Assembly (NCBI RefSeq): GCF_003432485.1
Contig: NZ_QVNQ01000005.1
Coordinates: 248,001-312,000 of the forward strand
Length of the DNA stretch: 64,000 nt
DNA from: Actinomadura spongiicola
Lineage (GTDB): Bacteria > Actinomycetota > Actinomycetes > Streptosporangiales > Streptosporangiaceae
Reading direction: 5' to 3'
The position numbers were made by a program, and so were the translations under genes. Positions within the stretch are counted from its first letter, which is position 1. Each line of letters begins with the position of its first letter. Positions 43,968-52,849 of this stretch are shown here, piece after piece. The notes under the pieces are model-generated. The model searched no databases, was not told where the DNA came from, and was given only the letters and a program-made list of their open reading frames with translations.

Positions 43968-44912
43968 ATGAACATCGACCTGACCGGCACCACCACCCGG
44001 CAGATCCAGGACGCGTTGACGCAGTCGCGGCATCTGATGGGCGGTCCCGCCGTCGGCATGGTCCTCACCTTGATCATCGTGACGGACGAGTCGGCGCAGT
44101 ACGACGCGGTGCGCGCGGCGACGGAGGCGGCGCGCGAGCATCCGTGCCGGGTGCTGACCGTGATCTCCCGCGATCCGCGCGGCGGCTCGTCGCGGCTGGA
44201 CGCCGAGATCCGCATGGGCGAGACCGGGCCCGGTGAGACGGTGCTGCTGCGCATGTACGGGCCGCTCGCCGAGCACGCCGACTCGGTGGTGGTGCCGCTG
44301 CTGATGCCCGACACGCCGGTGGTGACGTGGTGGCCGGGCGGCAAGGTGCCGAAGAGCCCGGCGGACGACCCGCTCGGGCGGCTGGCGCAGCGCCGGGTCA
44401 CCGACTCCTACGCGGCCCGCGACCGGCTCGGGACGCTCGCGCAGCTCGCCGGGGCGTACCGGCCCGGCGACACCGACTTCACCTGGACGCGGCTGACGAA
44501 CTGGCGGTCGCTGCTGGCCGCCGCGCTCGACCAGGAGCACGACGAGATCGTGGCCGGGGAGGTGACGGCGGAGCCGGACAGCCCGAGCGCGGAGCTGCTG
44601 GCGGCGTGGCTGTCGATCCGGCTCGGCGTCCCGGTGGAGCGGACGGTGTCTGAGGGTCCCGGCGTCACCGGTGTGCGGCTGCGGACGACCGGCGGCGACA
44701 TCATCGTGCACCGTCCCGACGGGCGGGTCGCGACGCTGTGCCGTCCGGGGCAGCCCGACCGGCAGGTGGCGTTGATGCGCCGCCCGATGGCGGAGCTGCT
44801 GGCCGAGGAGCTGCGCCGGCTCGACCCCGACGAGGTGTACCGCGACGCGGCGGCCCGGTTCGCCAAGGACCTCGCGGGCGGGGAACCCGCGGGCGGGGCG
44901 GCGGGATCGTGA
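43968..44912 (+). CDS. opcA: Glucose-6-phosphate dehydrogenase assembly protein OpcA
   Basis: 314 residues. OpcA binds G6PDH and stimulates it in cyanobacteria and actinobacteria. LTGTTTRQIQDAL, the LIIVTDES strand, VLTVISRDPRG, DTPVVTWWPGG and DFTWTRLTNWRSLLAA are family sequence. ATG with GGGGG upstream. Its position directly after zwf is the standard actinobacterial arrangement. Confidence 0.93.
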   Translation: MNIDLTGTTTRQIQDALTQSRHLMGGPAVGMVLTLIIVTDESAQYDAVRAATEAAREHPCRVLTVISRDPRGGSSRLDAEIRMGETGPGETVLLRMYGPLAEHADSVVVPLLMPDTPVVTWWPGGKVPKSPADDPLGRLAQRRVTDSYAARDRLGTLAQLAGAYRPGDTDFTWTRLTNWRSLLAAALDQEHDEIVAGEVTAEPDSPSAELLAAWLSIRLGVPVERTVSEGPGVTGVRLRTTGGDIIVHRPDGRVATLCRPGQPDRQVALMRRPMAELLAEELRRLDPDEVYRDAAARFAKDLAGGEPAGGAAGS

Positions 44913-45649
44913 CCGACCCGACGGTGCTGCTGCACCGCGACCAGGAGGTGCTCGCCGCCGCCGCGGCGGCGCGGCTGGTGACGCGGATCGTGGACGCGCA
45001 GGCGGCGCGCGGCTCGGCGTCGGTCGTGCTGACCGGCGGCGGCGTCGGCACGGCCGTCCTCGCCGCCGTCGCCGCCACCGACGCCCGCGACGCGGTCGAC
45101 TGGGGCCGTCTCGACGTGTGGTGGGGCGACGAGCGGTTCCTGCCGGCGGGCGATCCTGAGCGCAACGAGACCGGCGCCCGCGCGGCGCTGCTCGACCACG
45201 TTCCGGTCGATCCGGCTCGGGTGCGTCCGATGCCCGCGTCGGACGGCCCGGACGGCGACGACCCGGACGCGGCCGCCGAACGGTACGCCGCGCGGTTGCG
45301 AGCCGCGCCGGGTTCCGGGGGCCCGGTGCCGGCGTTCGACGTGCTGATGCTCGGCGTCGGCCCCGACGCGCATGTGGCGTCCCTGTTCCCGGGGACGCCC
45401 GCGCTGGACGACGAGCGCCCGGTGGTGGCGGTGCGGAACTCCCCGAAGCCGCCGCCGACCCGGATCTCCCTGACCTTCCCGTCGCTGTGCGCGGCCCGCG
45501 AGGTGTGGCTGCTGGCGTCCGGCGAGTCGAAGGCGGAGGCGGTCCGGCTCGGTTTGTCGGGCGCGGATCCCTCCGTGGCGCCGGTCGCCATGGCCCGTGG
45601 ACGGGAACGAACCCTGTTCCTGCTGGACAGGGCCGCCGCCGCGTCCTGA
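44909..45649 (+). CDS. pgl: 6-phosphogluconolactonase
   Basis: 246 residues from GTG 44909, overlapping the opcA stop by four bases. Hydrolyses 6-phosphogluconolactone. VLTGGGVGTAVL near residue 40, WWGDERFLPAGDPERN and MLGVGPDAHVASLFPG are the NagB/pgl active-site motifs. Last gene of the pentose phosphate cluster. A short GC palindrome (GCCCCCGGGGGC) follows the stop but lacks a loop. Confidence 0.94.
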   Translation: MTDPTVLLHRDQEVLAAAAAARLVTRIVDAQAARGSASVVLTGGGVGTAVLAAVAATDARDAVDWGRLDVWWGDERFLPAGDPERNETGARAALLDHVPVDPARVRPMPASDGPDGDDPDAAAERYAARLRAAPGSGGPVPAFDVLMLGVGPDAHVASLFPGTPALDDERPVVAVRNSPKPPPTRISLTFPSLCAAREVWLLASGESKAEAVRLGLSGADPSVAPVAMARGRERTLFLLDRAAAAS

Positions 45650-45765
45650 CGGCCCCCGGGGGCGGTCACGCGACACCCGAACGGGCCCCAAAGTCACGCA
45701 TGCCTCACGTAAAACCGTGCATACCTTGAGATGGGTACGGGCGTACGAGCGTGAGGAGATCGCTG

Positions 45766-46959
45766 ATGCTCAAGGGTCGGCCCGCGGCCGCGGGCGCGAT
45801 GATCGCCGGTGCGACGCTGCTCGCCGCGGGCTGTTCGTCCGGCGGCGGGGGCGGCGGAGACGGGGGTGACGACAAGGACGCGGTGAAGCTGGCCATCACC
45901 CCGGCGAACGGAGCCCAGCGCACCGCGCCCGACCAACCGGTCACCGTCAAAGCCGAGGGCGGCAAGCTCACCAGCGTGACCCTCACCTACGGCCCGAAGC
46001 GCACCCCGGCCACGGGGACGCTCGCGGCGGACGGCACGTCGTGGAGGTCGTCGTGGACGCTGCGTCCGTCCACGACCTACACGGTGACCGCGAAGGGTTC
46101 CGGCGACGGCGGCGACCCGGTCACCGCGACGTCCACGTTCACGACGTTGACACCGGCGAAGAAGCTGGAGAGCGGCATGTCGCCGCTCGACGGGGAGACG
46201 GTCGGCGTCGGCATGCCGGTGCAACTGCTGCTGTCGAGACCGGTGCCGACCAGGGCGGGCAGGGTCGCGGTCGAGAAGGCCCTTGAGGTCCGGACGTCCA
46301 AGCCGGTCGAAGGCGCCTGGTCCTGGGTCAGCGACAGGGAGGTCGACTTCCGGCCCCGCGAGTACTGGCCGACCGGGCAGAAGGTGAAGGTCATCGCGCA
46401 CCTGGCGGGCGTGAAGGCCGGTGCGGGCCTCTACGGGACGAAGGACCGGAGCGTCGCCTTCACCGTAGGCCCGAAGCACATCACCACCATCGACGCCAAG
46501 AAGCACCGCGCCACCGTCACCGACGGCGGCGAGACCGTGCGGACGATGAGGGTCAGCCTCGGCAAACCCGGTCACGAGAGCTACAGCGGCACGATGATCG
46601 CGCAGGAGAAGGCGGCCCGGATCGTCATGGACTCCGCGACCACCGGCAACCCCGGCGAGTACCGGATCCCGACGAAGTGGAACGTCCGCCTCACCTACAG
46701 CGGAACGTTCGTGCACTCGGCGCCCTGGTCGACCACCTCCCAGGGCGAGGACAACGTCAGCCACGGCTGCGTGAACGCCTCCCCCGCGGACGCCAAGTGG
46801 TTCTACGACTTCACGAACCGCGGCGACATCGTCAACGTGACCGGCACGTCCCGGAAACTCCGGTTCGGGAACGGCCCCACGCCGTGGGCGAAGTCCTGGC
46901 AGGACTGGCTGGCGGGCGGCGCCGTCGGCGAGCCCGTCACGAGCGCTCCCCTGTCGTGA
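45766..46959 (+). CDS. L,D-transpeptidase lipoprotein
   Basis: 397 residues from ATG 45766, chosen because GAGGAGA lies about seven bases upstream and the signal peptide then fits. The lipobox LLAAGC puts the lipidated Cys at 23, followed by a Gly/Asp linker. Two Ig-like domains (about 45-235) precede the YkuD catalytic domain, whose SHGCVN holds Cys335. Enzymes of this LdtMt2-like type make 3-3 cross-links in peptidoglycan, outside the membrane. GTG 45751 is an alternative start. Stand-alone gene. Confidence 0.9.
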   Translation: MLKGRPAAAGAMIAGATLLAAGCSSGGGGGGDGGDDKDAVKLAITPANGAQRTAPDQPVTVKAEGGKLTSVTLTYGPKRTPATGTLAADGTSWRSSWTLRPSTTYTVTAKGSGDGGDPVTATSTFTTLTPAKKLESGMSPLDGETVGVGMPVQLLLSRPVPTRAGRVAVEKALEVRTSKPVEGAWSWVSDREVDFRPREYWPTGQKVKVIAHLAGVKAGAGLYGTKDRSVAFTVGPKHITTIDAKKHRATVTDGGETVRTMRVSLGKPGHESYSGTMIAQEKAARIVMDSATTGNPGEYRIPTKWNVRLTYSGTFVHSAPWSTTSQGEDNVSHGCVNASPADAKWFYDFTNRGDIVNVTGTSRKLRFGNGPTPWAKSWQDWLAGGAVGEPVTSAPLS

Positions 46960-47001
46960 CCCGCCGCCCGCCGTCCACGCGGCCACTGGCACACTGGGCT
47001 C

Positions 47002-47334
47002 ATGCAGAAGCTCTCGCTGGACGCACAGGTTCGCGACCATCTGAAGCGCGCCGCCGCGGGCTCCACCGGGCGCAGCGCCGACACCGTCTACGGCGGTCAC
47101 GAGCGCGTCCTGCGGCAGACGCTGATCGCGCTGACGGCGGGCACGACGCTGGCGGAGCACGAGAACCCCGGCGAGGCGACGATCGTGGTCCTGCGCGGGC
47201 GGGTGCGGCTGGTGAGCGGCGAGCACTCCTGGGACGGGATCTCCGGTGATCTGCTGATCGTCCCGGACGCGCGGCACAGCCTGGAGGCGCTGGAGGACTC
47301 GGCCGTCCTGCTCACCGTCGCCAAGGTCGGCTGA
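47002..47334 (+). CDS. Cupin domain protein
   Basis: 110 residues, a single small cupin barrel: TLAEHENPGEATIVVLRGRV (motif 1) and GDLLIVPDARHSLEALED (motif 2). The His and Glu positions that would bind a metal are present. Function unknown. A CACACT element lies six bases before the ATG, so the mRNA is probably leaderless. Confidence 0.8.
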   Translation: MQKLSLDAQVRDHLKRAAAGSTGRSADTVYGGHERVLRQTLIALTAGTTLAEHENPGEATIVVLRGRVRLVSGEHSWDGISGDLLIVPDARHSLEALEDSAVLLTVAKVG

Positions 47335-47403
47335 ATACCAAAGTCGACGGGCCACCGACCTGCGTCCACTGCCGCGCGGGGATGCGGCGGCTAGCTTGGT
47401 GGG

Positions 47404-48555
47404 GTGATCCTCCGCAGGTCCGCCCGCGAATGGGCGCGCGACGTCGCCGTCACGACGACCGCCCTGTTGATCGGTCTCGTGGTGCTGGAAGGCGCCCGCG
47501 AGTCCTATCCGGGGACCCCTTCCTTGTTCTTCAACGTCCAGCAGGCGGTGCTGGGGTCGGTCGGTCTCCTGGTGCTGCTGCTCCTGCGCCGCCGGTGGCC
47601 GGTCGGGGTGGCGGTGTTCCTGACGTGCCTGGGGTTCACCAACTCCGTCTCCTGGGGCGCGACGGCGATGAGCGTGTTCACCGTCGCGGTCCACCGGCCC
47701 TGGCGGCCCGCCCTCGGCACGGCCCTGCTGAACACGGCGATCGTCGTGGTGGTGTTCCAGATCACGGACGCCGACATGGGCACGCGGGAACGCTGGGAGT
47801 CGACCGTGGTGTTCGGCCTCGGCTACACGGTGACGCTCGCCGTGGGGATGCTCGTCCGGTCGCGGCGGCAGCTCATCGAGTCGTTGCGGGAACGGGCCCG
47901 CGCCGCGGAGACCGAACAGTTGCTGCGGGTCGAGGAGGCCCGGCTGCTGGAACGTGAGCGGATCGCCCGGGAGATGCACGACGTCCTCGCGCACCGGATC
48001 TCGCTGCTGGCCGTGCACGCCGGGGCGCTGGAGTTCCGCCCGGACACCCCCGCCCACCAGCGGGAGGCCGCGGGGGTCATCCGGCAGTGCGCCTTCGAGG
48101 CGATGGAGGACCTGCGCGAGGTGATCGGCGTGCTGCGGCACGACGCGCCGGGCGCCGAACCGGAGCGACCGCAGCCGACGCTCGCGGACGTGCCGGGCCT
48201 CGTCTCGGAGTCGCGGCGCGCCGGTGGCCGCGTCACGCTGGACGAGAACGTCCCCGAGCCGGACCGCGTCCCGTCCCGTGTGGGGCGGCACGCGTACCGG
48301 ATCATCCAGGAGGGGCTGACCAACGCCCGCAAGCACGCGCCGGGCGCCGCCGTCCGGGTGACCCTCGATGCCGGAACGGACCTGAACATCGAGGTCGTCA
48401 ACGCCGTTCCGCCGGGCCCGCCCGAACTCGCGATGCCCGGCGCGGGCGCCGGGCTCGTCGGCCTCGCCGAACGGGTCGCGCTGCTCGGCGGGACGCTGGA
48501 GCACGGCCGCACCGGCGACGGCCGGTTCCGCCTGCGCGCCCGGCTGCCCCTTTAG
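47404..48555 (+). CDS. Sensor histidine kinase (NarL-partner type)
   Basis: 383 residues. Four to five transmembrane helices in residues 14-155, a short coiled linker, then a HisKA_3 dimerisation domain with the phospho-acceptor His192 in REMHDVLAHRIS, and a HATPase with Asn in GLTNARKHAP and the G-box GLVGLAERVALLGG. No large extracellular sensor domain, so the signal is probably membrane-related. The response regulator at 49067 is its likely partner, with a flavin-type gene between. Probably leaderless (TAGCTT, six bases, GTG). Confidence 0.9.
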   Translation: MILRRSAREWARDVAVTTTALLIGLVVLEGARESYPGTPSLFFNVQQAVLGSVGLLVLLLLRRRWPVGVAVFLTCLGFTNSVSWGATAMSVFTVAVHRPWRPALGTALLNTAIVVVVFQITDADMGTRERWESTVVFGLGYTVTLAVGMLVRSRRQLIESLRERARAAETEQLLRVEEARLLERERIAREMHDVLAHRISLLAVHAGALEFRPDTPAHQREAAGVIRQCAFEAMEDLREVIGVLRHDAPGAEPERPQPTLADVPGLVSESRRAGGRVTLDENVPEPDRVPSRVGRHAYRIIQEGLTNARKHAPGAAVRVTLDAGTDLNIEVVNAVPPGPPELAMPGAGAGLVGLAERVALLGGTLEHGRTGDGRFRLRARLPL

Positions 48556-48628
48556 GGCGCCTCTCGCCGAAGATCGTCTGTCGCCGAAGATCGGCATGGC
48601 CGCGGGGTCGGCGGGGAAGGGGGCACGC

Positions 48629-49057
48629 ATGGCTGCGAATTCCGCCGACCGGCCCGTCCTCGAAGAACTCGACCACGACGAATGCCTGCGGCTCATCGCC
48701 GGCGGCACCGTCGGGCGCGTCGCGTTCGACGACGGTGAGGGGCCCACGGTCGTCCCCGTGAACTATGTCCTCGACGGCGACGCGGTGATCTTCCGCACCT
48801 CGGTGTCGGGTCGGCTGAACCGGAGCCTGCTGACCGCCGTGATCGGCGGGGACGTCCGGGCCGCCTTCCAGGTCGACCGGTTCGACGAGACGAGCCACGA
48901 GGGGTGGAGCGTCCTGCTGCGCGGCGGCGCGCACCCCCTGTCGGAGGAGGAGATCACGCGGGTCGCGGCGGTCGAGCCGTGGCCGGGCGGGGAGCGTGAC
49001 GCCTGGTTCCGGCTCGCGGCGACGGAGGTGAGCGGGCGGCGGGTGCGCAGGCCATAA
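48629..49057 (+). CDS. Pyridoxamine 5'-phosphate oxidase-like FMN-binding protein
   Basis: 142 residues. Split-barrel fold (PPOX class): LDHDECLRLIAGGTVGRVAF at the start, VVPVNYVLDGDAVIFRT in the middle. Actinobacteria have many such proteins that bind FMN, haem or F420, and the ligand cannot be told here. ATG 48629 has GGAAGGGGG about five bases upstream; ATG 48596 would add 11 residues. Its place inside a kinase-regulator pair suggests co-regulation. Confidence 0.82.
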   Translation: MAANSADRPVLEELDHDECLRLIAGGTVGRVAFDDGEGPTVVPVNYVLDGDAVIFRTSVSGRLNRSLLTAVIGGDVRAAFQVDRFDETSHEGWSVLLRGGAHPLSEEEITRVAAVEPWPGGERDAWFRLAATEVSGRRVRRP

Positions 49058-49066
49058 AGTGTCCGG

Positions 49067-49729
49067 ATGGACTCCCCCATCCGCGTCCTGATCGTGGACG
49101 ACGACGCGCTCGTCCGCACCGGCCTGACGATGATGCTGTCGAACGCCCCCGACCTCGACGTGGTGGGGGACGTGGCGGACGGCGCCGAGGTCGTCGCGGC
49201 CGTCAACCAGCACCGGCCCGACGTCGTCCTCATGGACATCCGGATGCCGCGCGTCGACGGGCTCGCGGCGACGGAGCTGCTGCGGTCGCGCCGCGAACCC
49301 CCCGAGATCATCATTTTGACGACGTTCGACACCGACGACCACATCATGCGGGCGATGCGGGCGGGCGCGAGCGGCTTCCTGCTCAAGCACACCCCGCCGC
49401 CGGAGATCGTCCGGGCGATCCGCCAGGTCGCGACGGGTGAGCCGATGATGTCGCCCGCGGTGCTGCGCAAGCTGATGTCCTATGTCGCCGACTCCGGCGC
49501 CGACCCTCGCCGCGCCCGCGCCCGGGAGCTGCTGGACCGGCTCAGCGACGGCGAGCGGGCGGTGGCGGCGCTCGTCGGACGCGGCCGGACCAACAGCGAG
49601 ATCGGCGCGGAGCTGTCCCTGAGCGTCGCGACCGTGAAGGCGTACGTGTCGCGGCTGCTGACGAAGCTCGAACTGAACAACCGGGTTCAGATCGCGCTCC
49701 TCGTCCACGACGCCGCCCTCGACGACTAG
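49067..49729 (+). CDS. LuxR/NarL family response regulator
   Basis: 220 residues. Receiver domain with phospho-acceptor Asp57 (VLMDIRMPRVDG) and a Lys in GFLLKHTPP; C-terminal LuxR helix-turn-helix (RTNSEIGAELSLSVATVKAYV). Likely partner of the kinase at 47404. A TAAAGT element, overlapping the previous gene's stop, lies six bases before the ATG. Its stop overlaps that of the convergent MFS gene in a shared CTAG. Confidence 0.92.
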   Translation: MDSPIRVLIVDDDALVRTGLTMMLSNAPDLDVVGDVADGAEVVAAVNQHRPDVVLMDIRMPRVDGLAATELLRSRREPPEIIILTTFDTDDHIMRAMRAGASGFLLKHTPPPEIVRAIRQVATGEPMMSPAVLRKLMSYVADSGADPRRARARELLDRLSDGERAVAALVGRGRTNSEIGAELSLSVATVKAYVSRLLTKLELNNRVQIALLVHDAALDD

Positions 49730-51231
49730 TCCTTCCCGCCGCGCGGCGGCAGGGGCACGTTCGGTAGCAGCAGCGCCGCCGCGAGACCGACCGCCAGGAG
49801 CGGAAGCCCGGTGAGGAACAGGTCGGAGAAGGCGGCGGCGAACGCCTCGGCGACACCGTCCCGCACCGGGCCGGGGAGGGTCTCCAGCACGGCGGGACGG
49901 ACGGCGTCGTCGAACGCGGGGACGTGACCGTCCGGGACGCGGCGCCCGACCTCCTCGGCGAACCGGCCGGACACGACGGCGCCGAACACGGCCATGCCCG
50001 CGGCGGTGCCGAGCATCCTCGTCGCGAAGACCCCGGAGCTCGCGGCGCCGAGGTCGCGGCGGGGCGCGGCGTTCTGCGCGATGAGCACGACGACCTGCTG
50101 GGACAGCCCGGCGCCGAAGCCGAGCACCGCCATGAAGCAGCCCGCCGTGATCGGGCCGGTGCCGGCGTCCATGGTCGCGAGCAGCGCGACGCCGAGCCCG
50201 CTGAGGGCCATGCTGGCGGCGGGCAGCCGGTGGTAACGCCCGGTCCGCGCGATGTACCGTCCGGCGCCCATGGAGGCGACGAGGAGACCGGTCATCATCG
50301 GCAGGAGCAGCAGACCCGACTCCGTGGCCCCCACTCCCCCGACGACCTGGAAGAACATCGGCAGGTACGTCGCGAGCCCGAATCCGGTCGCGCCGCCCAC
50401 GGCGGCGACGACGCAGGCCACCGCGAACGACCGGTCGCGGAACAGCCGTGGCGGCACGACCGGTTCGGCGACCGTCCGTTCGACGAGGACCCACAGGGCG
50501 AACAGCGTCGCCGCGCCCGCCGCCAACCCGATGACCACCGGCGAGTGCCAGGGGTGGCGCGTCCCGGCCCAGCTGGTGAGCAGGGTGAAGCAGGTGACCG
50601 CGGCGCCGAGCAGCACGATGCCCGCGTAGTCGACGCGCGGCCTGCCCTCGGGCTTCGGGAGCCGCAGGAACAGCACGACCGCGGCGGTGGCGCCGAGGCC
50701 GAGCGGCAGGTTGACGTAGAACGCCCACCGCCAGGACGCGTGGTCGGCGAGGACGCCGCCGACGAGCGGCCCGGCGATGCTGGACACCGCGAAGATCAGC
50801 GCCGAGTACCCCTGGTACCTGGCGCGCTCCCTCGGCTCGAACAGGTCGCCGGACAGCGCGAACATCGAGCTCAGCAGGCAACCCGCCGCCGCGCCCTGGA
50901 CGGCCCGGAACGCGATCAGCCAGGTCATCGACGGCGCCGCCCCGCACGCCGCCGACGCCGCCATGAACCCGAGGAGCCCGACCAGGAGGATCGGACGACG
51001 GCCGAACAGGTCACCGAGCCGTCCCGACAGGGGCACGGTGACGGTGGTGGCGAGCACGTACGCGGTCGACACCCAGGCCAGCCGGTCGAGCCCGCCCAGG
51101 TCGCCGACGATGGCGGGCAGCGCGGTGCCGAGCACCGTCGCGTCCAGCGAGGACATCAACCCGGCGAGCATCAGCCCGCCGAACACGAGCAGCCGATCCC
51201 GATGGGTCATCGGCGGCGCGGTGACGACCAT
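49726..51231 (-). CDS. MFS drug efflux transporter (DHA2, 14-TM)
   Basis: 501 residues, about fourteen transmembrane helices. GGLMLAGLMSSLDATVLGTALP and GRLGDLFGRRPILLVG are DHA2 motifs A and D1. Proton-driven multidrug export is the usual role. ATG 51231 is preferred because GGAG lies about five bases upstream; ATG 51246 is the alternative. Divergent from a MarR gene that probably controls it. Confidence 0.9.
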   Translation of the reverse strand: MVVTAPPMTHRDRLLVFGGLMLAGLMSSLDATVLGTALPAIVGDLGGLDRLAWVSTAYVLATTVTVPLSGRLGDLFGRRPILLVGLLGFMAASAACGAAPSMTWLIAFRAVQGAAAGCLLSSMFALSGDLFEPRERARYQGYSALIFAVSSIAGPLVGGVLADHASWRWAFYVNLPLGLGATAAVVLFLRLPKPEGRPRVDYAGIVLLGAAVTCFTLLTSWAGTRHPWHSPVVIGLAAGAATLFALWVLVERTVAEPVVPPRLFRDRSFAVACVVAAVGGATGFGLATYLPMFFQVVGGVGATESGLLLLPMMTGLLVASMGAGRYIARTGRYHRLPAASMALSGLGVALLATMDAGTGPITAGCFMAVLGFGAGLSQQVVVLIAQNAAPRRDLGAASSGVFATRMLGTAAGMAVFGAVVSGRFAEEVGRRVPDGHVPAFDDAVRPAVLETLPGPVRDGVAEAFAAAFSDLFLTGLPLLAVGLAAALLLPNVPLPPRGGKD

Positions 51232-51246
51232 GAACACTCCATTCAT

Positions 51247-51312
51247 ATGCTTTAGACAACTATATGCTTAATGCATGAGAATGCGTTGCGCAACTTGGCT
51301 AGACTGATCGAC
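51247..51312. promoter_or_regulatory. Operator/promoter region between MFS pump and MarR gene
   Basis: AT-rich 66 bp. The perfect palindrome GTTGCGCAAC (51285-51294) lies just upstream of a TAGACT -10 (51300-51305) that is seven bases before the marR ATG. On the minus strand TATAGT (51264-51259) is a -10 for the pump. ATATGCTT occurs twice (51245-51252 and 51263-51270). MarR binding here would control both genes. Confidence 0.5.
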
Positions 51313-51768
51313 ATGAGCGAGGAGGCACTGGACGCGGTCGAACGGAGCATGGTCAAGCTGCGGCGCGGCATGGCGCGGCAGCGGCTCGGCAGGGCGGCGA
51401 TCCGCGAGCACAACCTTCCCGTCGACGTCCAGGTCCTGCACGTCGTGGACGTCATCGACGAGGGCCCGGACGACACCGGCCAGGAGATGAGCGTCGGCCT
51501 GGTCGCCGCCCGGCTCGGCGTGGACGCCTCGCGCGGCAGCCGCATCGTGGCGGAGGCCGTTAAGTCCGGATATGTCCGTCGTGTCGCGTCGCAGGAGGAC
51601 GGTCGCCGTATCCATCTGGAACTGACCGACGCCGGTCGCGCCGTCGTCGAGGCCACCCGCCGCACCCGCCAGAAGCATTTCGCCGAGGCCATGAGCGGCT
51701 GGACGGACGAGGAACGCGCCGAGTTCGCCCGCCTCCTCACCCGTTTCGTCCACACCTACGACGACTGA
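51313..51768 (+). CDS. MarR family transcriptional regulator
   Basis: 151 residues from ATG 51313. Winged helix-turn-helix with MSVGLVAARLGVDASRGSRI as the DNA-recognition part and a wing RRVASQEDGRRIHLELTDAG, flanked by dimerisation helices. The start is set by the leaderless TAGACT element seven bases upstream; a GTG/ATG at 51271 would overlap the operator. Likely repressor of the divergent efflux pump, released by a pump substrate. Confidence 0.88.
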   Translation: MSEEALDAVERSMVKLRRGMARQRLGRAAIREHNLPVDVQVLHVVDVIDEGPDDTGQEMSVGLVAARLGVDASRGSRIVAEAVKSGYVRRVASQEDGRRIHLELTDAGRAVVEATRRTRQKHFAEAMSGWTDEERAEFARLLTRFVHTYDD

Positions 51769-51783
51769 CGCCCGGCAACGCGT

Positions 51784-52785
51784 GTGGACGAGACCGAGCT
51801 TCTGACCAGGGCCCGCAACGGGGACTCGGCGGCGTTCGACGCCCTCGCCGCCCGCTACCGGGCCGAGTTGAAGGCGCACTGCTACCGGATGCTCGGCTCC
51901 GTCCAGGACGCGGAGGACGCCCTCCAGGAATCATTGCTCGCCGCGTGGCGCGGCCTGCCCGGATTCCGGGGACGCAGTTCCCTGCGCACCTGGCTGTACC
52001 GGGTCACCACCAACGCCTGCCTGCGGCTCGCGTCCCGGCGCCCGAAACGAATCCTCTCCCCCGACCACGGGCCGCCGCGCGGGGACGTCCACGACCTCGG
52101 CGAACCGGTCCCCGGGCCGGTCTTCCTGGAGCCGTGGCCCGACGACGTCGCCGCCGACGCCCCGGACCCGGCCGCCGCTTTCGCCCGCCGCGAGAACGTC
52201 GAGCTGGCGTTCGTGGCCGCGTTGCAGCACCTGCCCGCCGCCCAGCGCGCGGTGCTGATCCTGCGGGAGGTGCTGGAGTTCTCCGCCGCGGAGACGGCCT
52301 CGTTCCTGGACCTCACGCCCACCGCCGTGAACAGCGCCCTGCAACGGGCACGCAGAACCGTCCAAGATCGGATGCCGCCGACCACGCAGCAGGCCGAGCT
52401 GTCATCTCTCGGCGCGGACGGGCGACGGGAGCTGATCGACGCCTTCGTCACCGCCTGGGAACGCGCCGACGTGGACGCCCTCGTCTCGCTGCTCGCCGAC
52501 GACGTCCGGTTCACGATGCCGCCGCTGCCCGCCTGGTTCGACGGCCGCGACGACGTCGCCCGCTTCCTCGCCGAACGGGTCTTCGAGACGCCCTGGCGGC
52601 TCGTGCCCGTCCCGGCCAACGGGCAGCCCGCCTTCGCGTGCTACCAGGGCGCCCACGACGGCCGGTTCCGGATCGGCCCCATCAACGTCCTCAGCGTCCG
52701 GGACGGCCGGATCACCGAACTCTCCACGTTCCTCGACCCGAACCTGTACCCGCTCTTCGGACTACCGGAAGAATCTCCGTCCTGA
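51784..52785 (+). CDS. ECF sigma factor with C-terminal SnoaL-like domain
   Basis: 333 residues. Sigma region 2 (SVQDAEDALQESLLAAWRG and SSLRTWLYRVTTNACL, about 40-80), region 4 (LPAAQRAVLILREVLEFSAA, about 145-195), then a SnoaL/NTF2-like domain (about 215-325). This long ECF type carries its own regulatory domain in place of a separate anti-sigma factor. GTG 51784, 15 bases after the marR stop. The next gene, a reductase, could be a target. Confidence 0.87.
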   Translation: MDETELLTRARNGDSAAFDALAARYRAELKAHCYRMLGSVQDAEDALQESLLAAWRGLPGFRGRSSLRTWLYRVTTNACLRLASRRPKRILSPDHGPPRGDVHDLGEPVPGPVFLEPWPDDVAADAPDPAAAFARRENVELAFVAALQHLPAAQRAVLILREVLEFSAAETASFLDLTPTAVNSALQRARRTVQDRMPPTTQQAELSSLGADGRRELIDAFVTAWERADVDALVSLLADDVRFTMPPLPAWFDGRDDVARFLAERVFETPWRLVPVPANGQPAFACYQGAHDGRFRIGPINVLSVRDGRITELSTFLDPNLYPLFGLPEESPS

Positions 52786-52849
52786 CCGATGAATCCGCGC
52801 CATCCTGTGTCTCTCCCCCTGTGAAAGCACAGTTCCGAGGGAGAAAACC

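Noticed and set aside
45650..45720. GCCCCCGGGGGC after pgl as a terminator
   Set aside because: The palindrome has no loop and cannot form a stable hairpin of useful length by itself.
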